From an uncultured Thermomicrobiales bacterium (GTDB lineage Bacteria > Chloroflexota > Chloroflexia > Thermomicrobiales > CADCWN01): a stretch of 41,897 nt of DNA. Numbering within the stretch: the first letter of the stretch is position 1; each line of letters begins with the position of its first letter. Below the pieces are notes generated by a model. It was not told the DNA's origin and made no database searches. It saw only the letters and a list, made by a program, of their open reading frames with translations. The stretch lies in NCBI GenBank assembly GCA_902806415.1, contig CADCWN010000179.1, positions 1 through 41,897 on the forward strand, written 5' to 3'. The translations under genes were made by a program, and so were the position numbers. Positions 31,899 through 40,167 of this stretch are shown here, piece after piece.

Positions 31899-33899
31899 TT
31901 AGTACTGCTCCAGGCGGAGGATGTGGACCGGCTCGCCCTGCGGATCGAGCCGCACCCACCCCGACAGACCCTGCCAGGGCCAGCGCGCGTCGGTCAGCAG
32001 GTCGTGCATCATATAGTAGCTGCCCTCGTCGATGCCGAGCGCCGCGCCGTCGAGCCGGATCCACGCCGCCTGGGCGTTGAACGGGTCGAGATTCAGCACG
32101 ACCAGCAGGCGATTCGCCCCGTCCGGGCTGACCTTGCTGTAGGCGAGGATCGCGCCGTTGTCCGCGTTGTGGAAGGCGAGATTCGTCCAGAGTCGCAAGG
32201 CGGGGTTCTCGTTGCGAATCTCGTTGAGGCGGCGGATGTAGCCGACGATATTGCCCGGTGCCTGCCAGTCGCGGACGCGCACCTCGTACTTCTCGGAGTC
32301 GAGGTACTCCTCCCTGCCGGGGTGCAGCGGCGTGTTCTCGATCAGCTCGAAGCCGCTGTAGACGCCGTAGGTCGGCGAGGAGGTCGCGGCCAGCGCCACG
32401 CGCACCTTGAAGGCCGGTCGCCCGCCGGTCTGCAAGTACTCGGTCAGGATATCCTGCGTGTTGGTGAAGAAATTCGGGCGCAGGTATTCGGTCTGCGCGG
32501 TCTGCGTCAGGTCGGTCAGGTACTCTTCGAGTTCCTGCCGCGTGTTGCGCCAGGTGAAGTAGTGGTAGGACTGCGTGAAGCCAATCTTGGCGAGTTCTTG
32601 CACTCGCTTCGGGCGGGTGAACGCCTCGGCCAGGAAGATTGCGCCCGGATAGTCGCGCTTCACCTCGGCGATCAGCCACTCCCAGAAGGCGATCGGTTTG
32701 GTGTGCGGATTGTCGATCCGGAAGATCTCGACCCCGTGGGCGAGCCAGTGCAGGAAGACCCGCTTCAACTCGTGCCAAAGATTGACGTAGTCGTCGCACC
32801 ACATGTCCAGCGCGACGATGTCCTCGTACTTCTTCGGCGGGTTCTCGGCGTACTTGATCGTCCCGTCCGGGCGGCGGCGGAACCACTCGGGGTGCTCGCG
32901 GACATAGGGGTGGTCGGGCGAGCACTGGATGGCGATGTCGAGCGCGATCTCCAGTCCCGCCGCGCGCGCCGCCGCGACGAACGCGTCGAAGTCGTCGATC
33001 GTGCCGAGGTCGGGATTGACCGCGTCATGGCCGCCGAACTGGTTGCCGATCGCCCAGGGGCTGCCGACATCGCCGGGGGCGGCGACGAGGCTATTGTTGC
33101 GCCCCTTGCGGTTGGTGTGGCCGATCGGGTGGATCGGGCAGAGGTAGAGGATGTCGAAGCCCATCGCCTTGATCGCCGGGATCCGCTCGATCGCCTCGAT
33201 GAAGGTCGCGCCCTGGCCGGGGACCTTACCCTGCGAGCGGGGGAAGATCTCGTACCACGCCCCGAAGCGGGCCAGTTCGCGGTCCACGATCACCCGCAGC
33301 GGCTGGCGATACTCGGTCAGATCGTCGCGCTCTTCGGCGGCGGTCGCCAGTTCGCGCAACTCCGGCGACAGCGCGATTTGCGCCGCTGTCGGGCCATCGG
33401 TCGCCGCGCGCAGGCTGTCGGCGTACGCGGCCAGCCGTCGCGCGGCGTCGCCGGTCGCGCGCCCGGCGCACGCGCGCACCAGCGCCTCCCCCTCCAGGAT
33501 CTCGGAGGCGACGCTGACGCCCGCGCCGACCTTGCGCCGCAACTCCTCGGCCCAGGAGGCGTAGCGCTCGGTCCAGGCCGCGACGGTGTACTCGGTCAGC
33601 CCGACCGGCCCCAGGGGGATCTCCGCCGACCACTCGTCGTCCTCGTAGGAGAAGGCCAGCGGCGTGTGCCGCCAGGCCCCGGCGGGCAGGGCGCGGTGGC
33701 GCACCTCCGCCGCGAGGGTGTCGTGGCCCTCCTTGAGGATGTCGGCCGACACGCGCAGGCGCTCGCCGACGACCCGCTTGATCGCGTGGCGCCCCCCGCC
33801 GAGGTGCGGGCGCACCTCGGCGATGATGACCCGCGCCGCGTTCTCCGGCGCGGTGCGGCCCCCCGCCGCGGTGTCGAGATTCGCGATTGTCGTCGTCAT
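31899..33899 (-). CDS. glgE: Alpha-1,4-glucan:maltose-1-phosphate maltosyltransferase
   Basis: A 666-residue GH13_3 enzyme that extends alpha-1,4-glucan with maltosyl units from maltose-1-phosphate. Residues about 20-200 form the N-terminal beta domain and helical insertion (DUF3416-like); then FGAWYEIFPRSQG (211-224), DILYLCPIHPIGHTNRKGRN (249-268), the maltose-1-phosphate pocket region, nucleophile Asp396 in GVEIFRIDNPHTKPIAFWEW, and acid Glu425 in IFLAEAFTRP. Start ATG at 33899 has GGAGAG upstream. An open extension further upstream (toward 34613) overlaps repeats and an antisense stretch and is rejected. First gene of the cluster. Confidence 0.96.
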   Translation of the reverse strand: MTTTIANLDTAAGGRTAPENAARVIIAEVRPHLGGGRHAIKRVVGERLRVSADILKEGHDTLAAEVRHRALPAGAWRHTPLAFSYEDDEWSAEIPLGPVGLTEYTVAAWTERYASWAEELRRKVGAGVSVASEILEGEALVRACAGRATGDAARRLAAYADSLRAATDGPTAAQIALSPELRELATAAEERDDLTEYRQPLRVIVDRELARFGAWYEIFPRSQGKVPGQGATFIEAIERIPAIKAMGFDILYLCPIHPIGHTNRKGRNNSLVAAPGDVGSPWAIGNQFGGHDAVNPDLGTIDDFDAFVAAARAAGLEIALDIAIQCSPDHPYVREHPEWFRRRPDGTIKYAENPPKKYEDIVALDMWCDDYVNLWHELKRVFLHWLAHGVEIFRIDNPHTKPIAFWEWLIAEVKRDYPGAIFLAEAFTRPKRVQELAKIGFTQSYHYFTWRNTRQELEEYLTDLTQTAQTEYLRPNFFTNTQDILTEYLQTGGRPAFKVRVALAATSSPTYGVYSGFELIENTPLHPGREEYLDSEKYEVRVRDWQAPGNIVGYIRRLNEIRNENPALRLWTNLAFHNADNGAILAYSKVSPDGANRLLVVLNLDPFNAQAAWIRLDGAALGIDEGSYYMMHDLLTDARWPWQGLSGWVRLDPQGEPVHILRLEQY

Positions 33900-34095
33900 G
33901 CCGCGCTCTCTCCCCTTCGCCGCGACGACCGTGGCGGGGAGGCCGCCCCGCGGCAGCCCGCCCGGCCACGGTGTCGCGCGCGCGTCTCGCGGTGGGCGGT
34001 GATCGGCCCCGCGCCGTCGCCGCCAGGGCGACGCCCGACCACGCTGCAAGTATCGTACCAGCTTAGGCGATGAGTTTTGTAGGGCGGCTGGCGGC

Positions 34096-34152
34096 TGAAC
34101 CCTGTGACTGCGCACAGGACAAGGCCGCGCCTCGCGGGCCTGCGGCCACGAA
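34096..34152 (+). repeat. ACTGCG-loop hairpin element, copy 2
   Basis: 57 bases identical to the inverse of 19136-19192, more than 14 kb away. Stem CCTGTG/CACAGG around ACTGCG, then a second GC-rich hairpin. It lies in the gap between the peptidase terminator and glgE. Confidence 0.85.
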
Positions 34153-34190
34153 GCCCACCTCAATTGTCGCACCCACACCGGAGGAACGCG

Positions 34191-34222
34191 AAAGGGCGCG
34201 TGGGGCTTGGCCCCGCGCGCCC
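34191..34222 (-). terminator. Intrinsic terminator of the M3 peptidase gene
   Basis: On the minus strand GGGCGCGCGGGGC, short loop, then GCCCCACGCGCCC (one mismatch), followed by TTTCG. It begins 17 bases after the peptidase stop. It separates the peptidase gene from the glg cluster. Confidence 0.65.
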
Positions 34223-34239
34223 CCCTCACGACAGGGCGC

Positions 34240-35940
34240 TCAGTCTTCCAGCGCGGCCAGCCGCTCCTCGACCAGCGCGACCAGTTCGGCCATCGTGGCG
34301 GCATTGAACGCGAGGCGCGCACCGGCGGCGGCGAACAGGTCGGGCAGCGGCACCGTCGCGCCGAGCGCGAGGGCGCGACGATAGTCGGCCAGCGCGCGCT
34401 GCGGATCGCGGAGGCTATTGCGCCAGACCTGGAGCGCCCCGAATTGCGCGATCCCGTACTCGATGTAGTAGAACGGGTAGAGGAAGATGTGGAGTTGCTG
34501 GTACCAGCGCGCGACCCGCTCCGCCTCCAACCCGGACCAATCGATCCCCGGCTCGAAGCGCGCGCGGATCCGCAGCCAGGCGGCGTCCCGCGCGTCGGCG
34601 TCGGCCCCCTCACCGCTCGTGTAGATCCACTGCTGGAACGTATCGACCGCCGCGATGTGCGGGAGCAACGTGAGGATCCCCTCCAGATGCTCGATCCGGT
34701 CGCGTCGCGCCTCTTCCGCGCTGTAGTAGCCGCCCCGCTCGCGCACGAGGAAGGGGGCGGTGAGGAGTTCCATCGACATCGAGGCGACCTCGGCCATCTC
34801 CGAACCGGGGTGCCGCTGGAAAAGGAGCGGCTGGGCCTGCGCCTCGAAGACGTGGAAGGCGTGCCCCGCCTCGTGCAGCAACGTGTTCACGTCGCCCGAC
34901 ATCCCCGCCGCGTTCATGAAGATGAACGGCTGCCCGGTGTGCGAGAAGCTGGTGCAGTAACCCCCGGGGGCCTTGCCCAGCCGACTCTCGAGATCGAGCA
35001 GCCCGCCCTCGGCCATCGCGCGGAAGTAGCCGCCCAGCGTCGGGTCGAGACGATCGAAGACGGCGACGGCGGGGGCGATCAGCTCGGCCGCATCGGCGAA
35101 CGGCGCGAGCGGCGGGCGGCCCTGCGGATCGGGCGCGAGATCCCAGGGGCGCAGCGCCTCCAGCCCCATCGCGCGCCGTCGCCGCCCCTGCCGCCGCGCG
35201 ACCGCCGGGACGACCGCCTCCTCGACCGCTGCGGCGAACCGCTCGCAGTCGGCGGGGGTGTAGTCGAAGCGATCCTTCTCCCGGTGCGCATAATCGCGGA
35301 AATTTGCCAACCCGGCGTTGCGCGCGATCCGCTCGCGCAGGGCGAACTGCTGGCTGAATAGCGCGGCCAACTCGTCGCGCGCGGCGATGTACGGCGCGGC
35401 GCGCAGGCGGAAGGCACGCTCACGAATTGCCCGGTCGGGGCTCTCCAGGAACGGCGCGAGTTGCGGCAGCGGCTTCTCCTCGCCGTCCCACTCCGCCGTC
35501 ATCCCCCCGGTGATCTTCTGGTACCCTGCGTTGAGCCGCTGCTCCTCAGCGCCGAGCGGCACATTCTCCTCGCGGAAGAGCTCGCGGCTGTTGCGGAAGC
35601 GCCGGACGGTCGTCTCCAGCCCCGGTCGCTCGTAGCCGAGATCGAGCAGCCGCCGCGCCAGGCGCACGCGCTGCTCGCCGAGTTGCGGGCCGATCTCGCT
35701 GGCGAAGCGCAGATGTCGCGCCTCCTTCGCCGGATCGGTCGTGTCGACCGTGTAGTCAACCTCCGCTCGCGCGCCCGCCTCATCCAGCAGTTCATCGAGC
35801 GCCGACCAGGTGTGCAGCCACGCTTCCACGTTCCCCTTGTCGAGCGGTCGCGTCGCCAAGTCCTCGTAGTACGGGGCGATCTCATCCCACCCAGCATCGG
35901 CGAACGCCGCCGCCGAGTCGGGTAATGTCGGTGCAGTCAT
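34240..35940 (-). CDS. M3 family oligoendopeptidase
   Basis: A 566-residue cytoplasmic zinc metallopeptidase cleaving short peptides. The HEXXH site is His356-Glu357-x-x-His360 (LLHEAGHAFHV), and the third ligand is Glu384 in SEMAEVASMSMEL. Other family markers are GKAPGGYCTSF before the active site and FYYIEYGIAQFGALQVW near the C-terminus (PepF/M3B-type). Length fits the family. The start at 35940 begins MTAPTLPDSAAAF; AGGGA lies upstream. It may degrade peptides from the importer at the other end of the window, but there is no operon link. A terminator follows the stop. Confidence 0.93.
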   Translation of the reverse strand: MTAPTLPDSAAAFADAGWDEIAPYYEDLATRPLDKGNVEAWLHTWSALDELLDEAGARAEVDYTVDTTDPAKEARHLRFASEIGPQLGEQRVRLARRLLDLGYERPGLETTVRRFRNSRELFREENVPLGAEEQRLNAGYQKITGGMTAEWDGEEKPLPQLAPFLESPDRAIRERAFRLRAAPYIAARDELAALFSQQFALRERIARNAGLANFRDYAHREKDRFDYTPADCERFAAAVEEAVVPAVARRQGRRRRAMGLEALRPWDLAPDPQGRPPLAPFADAAELIAPAVAVFDRLDPTLGGYFRAMAEGGLLDLESRLGKAPGGYCTSFSHTGQPFIFMNAAGMSGDVNTLLHEAGHAFHVFEAQAQPLLFQRHPGSEMAEVASMSMELLTAPFLVRERGGYYSAEEARRDRIEHLEGILTLLPHIAAVDTFQQWIYTSGEGADADARDAAWLRIRARFEPGIDWSGLEAERVARWYQQLHIFLYPFYYIEYGIAQFGALQVWRNSLRDPQRALADYRRALALGATVPLPDLFAAAGARLAFNAATMAELVALVEERLAALED

Positions 35941-36059
35941 CCTCGTTATCCCTCCCGCTTTCGCAACATCGCGCCCTCAACGGGAGAAGGGTAGCAGGGA
36001 TCGGGTCGGGTGGCGATCAGGGCAAAGGGCGCTGTGCCGATGCGGGTGCTGCTGGATGG

Positions 36060-36425
36060 GGAGTGGCATTGTCGGCGTGGGCGCCGCCGATTGAATCCCC
36101 GTGACTGCGCACGGGACAAGTCGGCGCTACGTGGCCTGCGGCCACGAAGCCTACTGATGGCGGTTGCGAACTTAACCGGGCTAAAGCAGGGGGTTGAACC
36201 CCGAGACTGCGCTCGGGACAAGACCGCGCCTGGGGGTGCGCACGCACCACGAAGCCCGCCGTCGCGGGAGAGGATCGCGCATGGGCCGATCACGTTCGCC
36301 ACCGCCATCAGTAGGCTGGGTCATGGTGCGGTGGGGTAATCACCGCCGAGGTCTGCATCAAACCCAGTCCAGGTCACTGGACCGTGGTCCTCTGCGTAGT
36401 CAGAGGATTCGTGGCCGCAGCCCTT
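36060..36425. repeat. Cluster of three ACTGCG-loop hairpin elements and related stems
   Basis: This 560-base gap (35941-36502) holds no gene but is packed with repeats. Copy 3 (36091-36148) has the stem CCCGTG-ACTGCG-CACGGG; copy 4 (36194-36253) CCCGAG-ACTGCG-CTCGGG; copy 5 (36389-36420, minus orientation) CCTCTG-ACTACG-CAGAGG next to GCGGCCACGAA. A further short hairpin GTCCAG-GTCA-CTGGAC lies at 36367-36382. The second hairpin also differs between copies while remaining paired (GTGGCC-TGC-GGCCAC in copy 3, GGTGCG-CA-CGCACC in copy 4). Confidence 0.8.
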
Positions 36426-36502
36426 AGCCGGACTTCAGTCCCGGTCTGCACGCAACGCCATCGCGCGCCGACTTGTCCCATGCGCATTCACCGGGATTCA
36501 TC

Positions 36503-37054
36503 TCACCCCTGGCCCCGCTGAACCAAAGCCGCGTCGAGCAACGCCGACTCCCCGGCGCGCAGCGGCAATCCCCGCGCTTCGCCCACCGAACTGAACGCCG
36601 ATGAAGCTACCCACTCGTCGAAGATCATCCTCTCGGGGTGGAACAACGCGGCCTCGGCGCGATAAATGATCTGGAAGGTATCGGGATAGGGGTAGGGGTG
36701 GTCGGGCGGGCGGGGGCCGAGGTTGCGGAGGTGGATGAAACCGAGCGGCGTCAGCGGGCCTAGCGACCAGCCGGTCTCCTCCAGCACCTCGCGGCGCACC
36801 GTCGCTTCGGATGACTCGCCCGCCTCGCAACGCCCGCCGGGAATGATATAGGGCCGATCTCCAGGCTCGCGCACGACCAGCACCTCGCCACCCCGTAGCA
36901 CGATCGCGCGGGCCGAGGTGACGAGCGCGACCGGCGGTGACTCGTCGCCACAATACCACGTCAGGCGCAGCGGCTGCGGAAATTCGGGCGAACCCCAGGT
37001 CTCGACGCCGCTACCGAGCGGCGTGTGGCGGGCGAGGAGCATGGCGATGCTCAC
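36503..37054 (-). CDS. NUDIX hydrolase
   Basis: About 183 residues. The NUDIX box is complete: GGRCEAGESSEATVRREVLE followed by ETGW (G-x5-E-x7-R-E-U-x-E-E-x-G-U), binding Mg2+ for hydrolysis of a nucleoside-diphosphate-linked substrate. Upstream is the strand VALVTSARAIVLRGGEVLVV. The start is either GTG at 37054, whose GTGA overlaps the stop of the short upstream ORF, or ATG at 37042; I take the first because of the coupling. The long N-terminal extension (HTPLGSGVETWGSPEFPQPL) before the fold is not diagnostic. Substrate unknown. Confidence 0.88.
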   Translation of the reverse strand: MSIAMLLARHTPLGSGVETWGSPEFPQPLRLTWYCGDESPPVALVTSARAIVLRGGEVLVVREPGDRPYIIPGGRCEAGESSEATVRREVLEETGWSLGPLTPLGFIHLRNLGPRPPDHPYPYPDTFQIIYRAEAALFHPERMIFDEWVASSAFSSVGEARGLPLRAGESALLDAALVQRGQG

Positions 37055-37170
37055 CGGAAGAGATCGCGCAGCGGCAACGTCCAACCCGGCACCACGTCCT
37101 CGCTATCGAGCAGATCATCGATGGTCAGGTAGCGCACTTGCGTCGCGGAACGACGGTGCCATTCACCCAT
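37051..37170 (-). CDS. 39-residue ORF resembling the Uma2 C-terminal tail
   Basis: It reads MGEWHRRSATQVRYLTIDDL, then LDSEDVVPGWTLPLRDLFR. The DV-x-PG-x-x-LP-x-x-x-LF ending is the hallmark of Uma2 (DUF820) proteins, as in the intact one ending at 18282 (DVLPGFSCPVAALF). The catalytic core is absent, so this is either a remnant with a new start or a stand-alone peptide. Its ATG lies only about eight bases after TATACT, suggesting a leaderless message. Its stop overlaps the NUDIX GTG. Confidence 0.5.
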   Translation of the reverse strand: MGEWHRRSATQVRYLTIDDLLDSEDVVPGWTLPLRDLFR

Positions 37171-37177
37171 CAGTGCA

Positions 37178-37183
37178 AGTATA
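37178..37183 (-). promoter_or_regulatory. -10 element TATACT (minus strand)
   Basis: Minus-strand TATACT in the gap between the ABC exporter stop (37194) and the short Uma2-tail ORF. The distance to ATG (37170) leaves almost no 5' untranslated region. Confidence 0.45.
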
Positions 37184-37193
37184 CCGTCCCCGC

Positions 37194-39068
37194 TCATCCC
37201 CCCGCCGCCACCGGCTCCGCGACCTCCGCAACCTCCGTGAGATCGGCGAAATTGCGGCTGTGCAACCGCGCGTAGAGGCCGCCGCGCGCCAGGAGTTGCG
37301 CGTGCGTCCCCTGCTCCACGATCTGTCCCCGCTCGAGGACGACGATCCGGTCGGCGCGCTCGATCGTGGAGAGGCGGTGGGCGATCACGATCGTCGTACG
37401 CCCGCGCGACAACCGTTCGAGCGCGCCCTGGATCGCCGCCTCGGAGGCGGTGTCGAGCGAGGAGGTCGCCTCGTCGAGGATGAGGACGCGCGGGTCTTTG
37501 AGGATCGCGCGGGCGATGGCGACCCGCTGCCGCTGCCCGCCCGAGAGGAGGACGCCGCGCTCGCCGACGATCGTGTCGTAGCCCTGCGGCAACCCGGCGA
37601 TGAAGTCGTGGGCATTCGCCGCCGCCGCCGACGCCGCGATCTCCCCCGGCGTCGCGTCGAGGCGACCGTAGGCGATATTCTCGGCGATCGTGCCGCCGAA
37701 GAGGAGCGGTTCCTGCGGCACCACGCCAAGCGCGTCGCGCAGCGAGTCCAGCGTGACTGCACGCGTATCCTGGCCGTCGAGGAGGATCCGCCCGCCGACC
37801 GGGTCGTAGAAGCGCAGCAGCAGATTGGCGAGGGTCGTCTTGCCCGCGCCGCTCGGCCCGACGAGCGCGACCGTCTCCCCCGGCGCGATGTCGAGCGTGA
37901 CGCCGCGCAGGACCAGCGGGGCGATCCCGCCACCCGCCACGCCGTAGTCGAACGTCACCCCCTCCAGGCCGATCGCCCCGCGCACCGGCAAGGACAGGGC
38001 GGTCGCGCCGGGCGCGTCGGTGATCGCGGGCGCGGTGTCGAGCAACTCGAAGAGGCGCTCGGCCGCACCGCTGGCCTCGCGCAACTGTGCGTAGACCCCT
38101 GCCATCCCACCAAGCGGCCCGGCGACCATCGTCATGTAGAGGAGAGCAGCGACCAGTTCGCCCGGCGTCAGCCGCCCGCTCGCCACCTCCTGCGCGCCGA
38201 AGATCAGGACGCCGGCGAGGGCGCAGAGGGCGACAAGGGTGATTGTGGGGCCGAAGACGGCGCGCACGCGCACCCGCCGCATCGCCACGACGAAGGTCCG
38301 CTCGACACTCCGCCCGTAGCGCGCGATCTCGTGACCCTCCCGCCCGAACGCCTTGACCGTGCGCGCCCCGGCCAGCGTCTCCTCCAGCACCGTCGTCGCC
38401 GCGCCGAGCGCCGCCTGGTTCTCATTCGCCAGGGTCTGGAGGCGCCGACCGAAGAAGCTGGCGGCGAGGACGATCGGCGGCACGGCGGCAGCGATGATCC
38501 CCGCCAGCCGCCAGTCGGTGAGGATGACCAGGGCGAGCGCGCCGATCAGGGTGATCAGCTGCTGCAGGAAGTTCAGCAAGTTGCTGGTCAGGCTCGTCTG
38601 GATCGCGGCGACATCGTTCGTCAGGCGCGACAGCAACTCGCCCACCCGCCGCCCGTCGAAGAAGCCGACCGACAAGCCCTGCAAATGCGCGTAGAGGCGG
38701 CGGCGCAGGTCGGCGACCAGCCGCTCCCCGGCGTAGGACAGCAAATACCCTTGCGCGATCCCGACGATCGCCTGCACGACGGCCACGACGCCGAAGATCA
38801 GGATCGTGCGTCGCAGGGTCCCGCCGCCGCTCGTCAGGATGACGCTGTCGATCAGCCCACGCACCAGCCAGGGGATGACCAGCCCCAGCAGGCTCGTGAT
38901 GATCAGGCAGACGCCGCCGCCGAGCAGCGCCCAGCGGTACGGCACGGCGAGGCCGAGCAGCCGCCGCAGCGCCGTGCGGTCAATTGGCGCGGGGGGCTTG
39001 GCCCGCCCCTCGTCCGGCGCGGCGGCCGACGCACTTCCGCGCGAATCCCCGCGTTGGTCCTCGATCAT
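37194..39068 (-). CDS. ABC exporter, fused permease-ATPase (MsbA/lipid A exporter-like)
   Basis: A 624-residue half-transporter. The N-terminal third to half is a six-helix ABC_membrane domain (about 45-320: YRWALLGGGVCLIITSLLGL, GLSVGFFDGRRVGELLSRLT as coupling region). The ATPase shows Walker A GPSGAGKTTLANLLLRFYDP (about 408-427), Q-loop VVPQEPLLFGGTIAENIAYG, signature LLSGGQRQRVAIARAILKDP, Walker B VLILDEATSSLD and the H-loop VIAHRLSTIE. It exports lipids, peptides or drugs and acts as a dimer. Start ATG at 39068 has GAGGGGAG six bases upstream; the in-frame extension to 39263 is rejected. It is divergent from the LigB-type gene. Confidence 0.94.
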   Translation of the reverse strand: MIEDQRGDSRGSASAAAPDEGRAKPPAPIDRTALRRLLGLAVPYRWALLGGGVCLIITSLLGLVIPWLVRGLIDSVILTSGGGTLRRTILIFGVVAVVQAIVGIAQGYLLSYAGERLVADLRRRLYAHLQGLSVGFFDGRRVGELLSRLTNDVAAIQTSLTSNLLNFLQQLITLIGALALVILTDWRLAGIIAAAVPPIVLAASFFGRRLQTLANENQAALGAATTVLEETLAGARTVKAFGREGHEIARYGRSVERTFVVAMRRVRVRAVFGPTITLVALCALAGVLIFGAQEVASGRLTPGELVAALLYMTMVAGPLGGMAGVYAQLREASGAAERLFELLDTAPAITDAPGATALSLPVRGAIGLEGVTFDYGVAGGGIAPLVLRGVTLDIAPGETVALVGPSGAGKTTLANLLLRFYDPVGGRILLDGQDTRAVTLDSLRDALGVVPQEPLLFGGTIAENIAYGRLDATPGEIAASAAAANAHDFIAGLPQGYDTIVGERGVLLSGGQRQRVAIARAILKDPRVLILDEATSSLDTASEAAIQGALERLSRGRTTIVIAHRLSTIERADRIVVLERGQIVEQGTHAQLLARGGLYARLHSRNFADLTEVAEVAEPVAAGG

Positions 39069-39136
39069 CGCGGCTCCCCTCGGTATCGCATCGGGTACGG
39101 TGAAGGACAGCCCGGAGTACACCGCGCCATCTCTGG

Positions 39137-39142
39137 TATAAC
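39137..39142 (+). promoter_or_regulatory. Possible -10 element TATAAC for the LigB-type gene
   Basis: TATAAC 80 bases before the ATG in the divergent gap. No clear -35. Confidence 0.3.
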
Positions 39143-39221
39143 ACCACTCGACGGGATTTACTGACGCTTGATCGCGACCTTGCGCGAGGCGCACGGCGCG
39201 AGATAAACAATGGAGGGGACA

Positions 39222-40055
39222 ATGAGCGGGCTGGTTTTCGCGGCTATCGCGCCGCATGGGCATCTGGCGATCCCGGAGGCGCTATCGGCGGCGGAGCGCG
39301 ATCTCGGCGGGCTGACGCAGGCGGCGATGGTGGAATTGGGGCGACGCTTCGACGCGGCGCGTCCCGACGTCTCGATCATCCTCACGCCGCACAATGTCCA
39401 CGTCGAGGGGGCGATGGCGGTGGTGATGGCCGGGAAGCTGCACGGCTCGCTCTCCGACTGGACGCAGGAGCCGATCGCGCTGACCGCCCGGACCGACCGG
39501 GAGTTCGGGCGCGCGGCGCTCGACGCGATCAATGGGGCGGGCGTCCCGGCGGTCGGGATCAGCTACGGCGGCAACGACCAGCCGACCGCGACGGCGATCA
39601 TGGACTGGGGCGTGCTGATCCCGCTCTGGTTCATGGGCGGGCGGGCGACCCCCCAGGTGCCGACGGTCGTGATCAGCCCGGCGCGCGACCGCTCCCTCGA
39701 CGATCACCTGATCGCGGGACGGGCGCTGGCCGGGGCGGCGGCGGCCTCCGGCAAGCGCGTGGCCCTGATCGCCAGTTGCGATCACGGCCACGGCCACCTA
39801 GCGAGCGGCCCATACGGCTTCGACCCGGCCTCGGCCGACTACGATCAGCGAGTGACGGAGATCGTCAAGGCCAACGACCTCGGCAAGCTCCGGGAGTTCG
39901 ACCCCGCGTTCGTCTCCCAGGCGAAGGCCGACAGCTTCTGGCAGATGCTGATGCTGCACGGCGCGCTCGGCGACGGCTGGCGCGGCGAATTCCTCTCCTA
40001 CGAAGTGCCGACCTACTTCGGAATGCTCTGCGCGGCCTACGAGCCGGTGGGGTAG
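39222..40055 (+). CDS. LigB-type class III extradiol ring-cleavage dioxygenase
   Basis: A 277-residue protein with the layout of the LigB family: an N-terminal AIAPHGHLAIPEAL carrying the first His, TPHNVHVEGAMAVV (about 56-69), VGISYGGNDQ and a C-terminal ASCDHGHGHLASGPYGFDPA (about 189-208) with His residues suited to Fe(II) binding or catalysis. Known members open catechol-type rings with oxygen; relatives also include DODA-type and MEMO/AMMECR-associated proteins, so the substrate is open. ATG at 39222 has GGAGGGG six bases upstream; an in-frame ATG at 39210 is less likely. The stop TAG is followed after 12 bases by a heptamer array. Confidence 0.85.
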   Translation: MSGLVFAAIAPHGHLAIPEALSAAERDLGGLTQAAMVELGRRFDAARPDVSIILTPHNVHVEGAMAVVMAGKLHGSLSDWTQEPIALTARTDREFGRAALDAINGAGVPAVGISYGGNDQPTATAIMDWGVLIPLWFMGGRATPQVPTVVISPARDRSLDDHLIAGRALAGAAAASGKRVALIASCDHGHGHLASGPYGFDPASADYDQRVTEIVKANDLGKLREFDPAFVSQAKADSFWQMLMLHGALGDGWRGEFLSYEVPTYFGMLCAAYEPVG

Positions 40056-40066
40056 TGGGCCGGTAG

Positions 40067-40120
40067 AGAGTGCCGAGTGCCGAGTGGGGGACGTGAACAG
40101 GAGACACGGAGACACGGAGG
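40067..40120 (+). repeat. GTGCCGA heptamer array and GAGACACG repeat
   Basis: GTGCCGA units at about 40069-40087 (same unit as 3369-3568), then two GAGACACG units (about 40099-40118). No inverted partner is visible before the next gene. Confidence 0.6.
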
Positions 40121-40167
40121 GGGCGGGGAGGGGATCGGTTTCAGTGTGCGGGCAGTGCGGTCGAGCG

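Noticed and set aside
30096..34073. A 1325-codon open frame on the plus strand opposite glgE, treS and maltokinase
   Set aside because: It is the antisense shadow of three well-supported enzymes in GC-rich DNA, has Arg/Asp/Val-rich composition without domains, and no ribosome site stands out.
33900..34613. N-terminal extension of glgE to a start at 34613
   Set aside because: It crosses a hairpin repeat, the peptidase terminator and the peptidase 3' end; the ATG at 33899 has a proper ribosome site and family-typical start.
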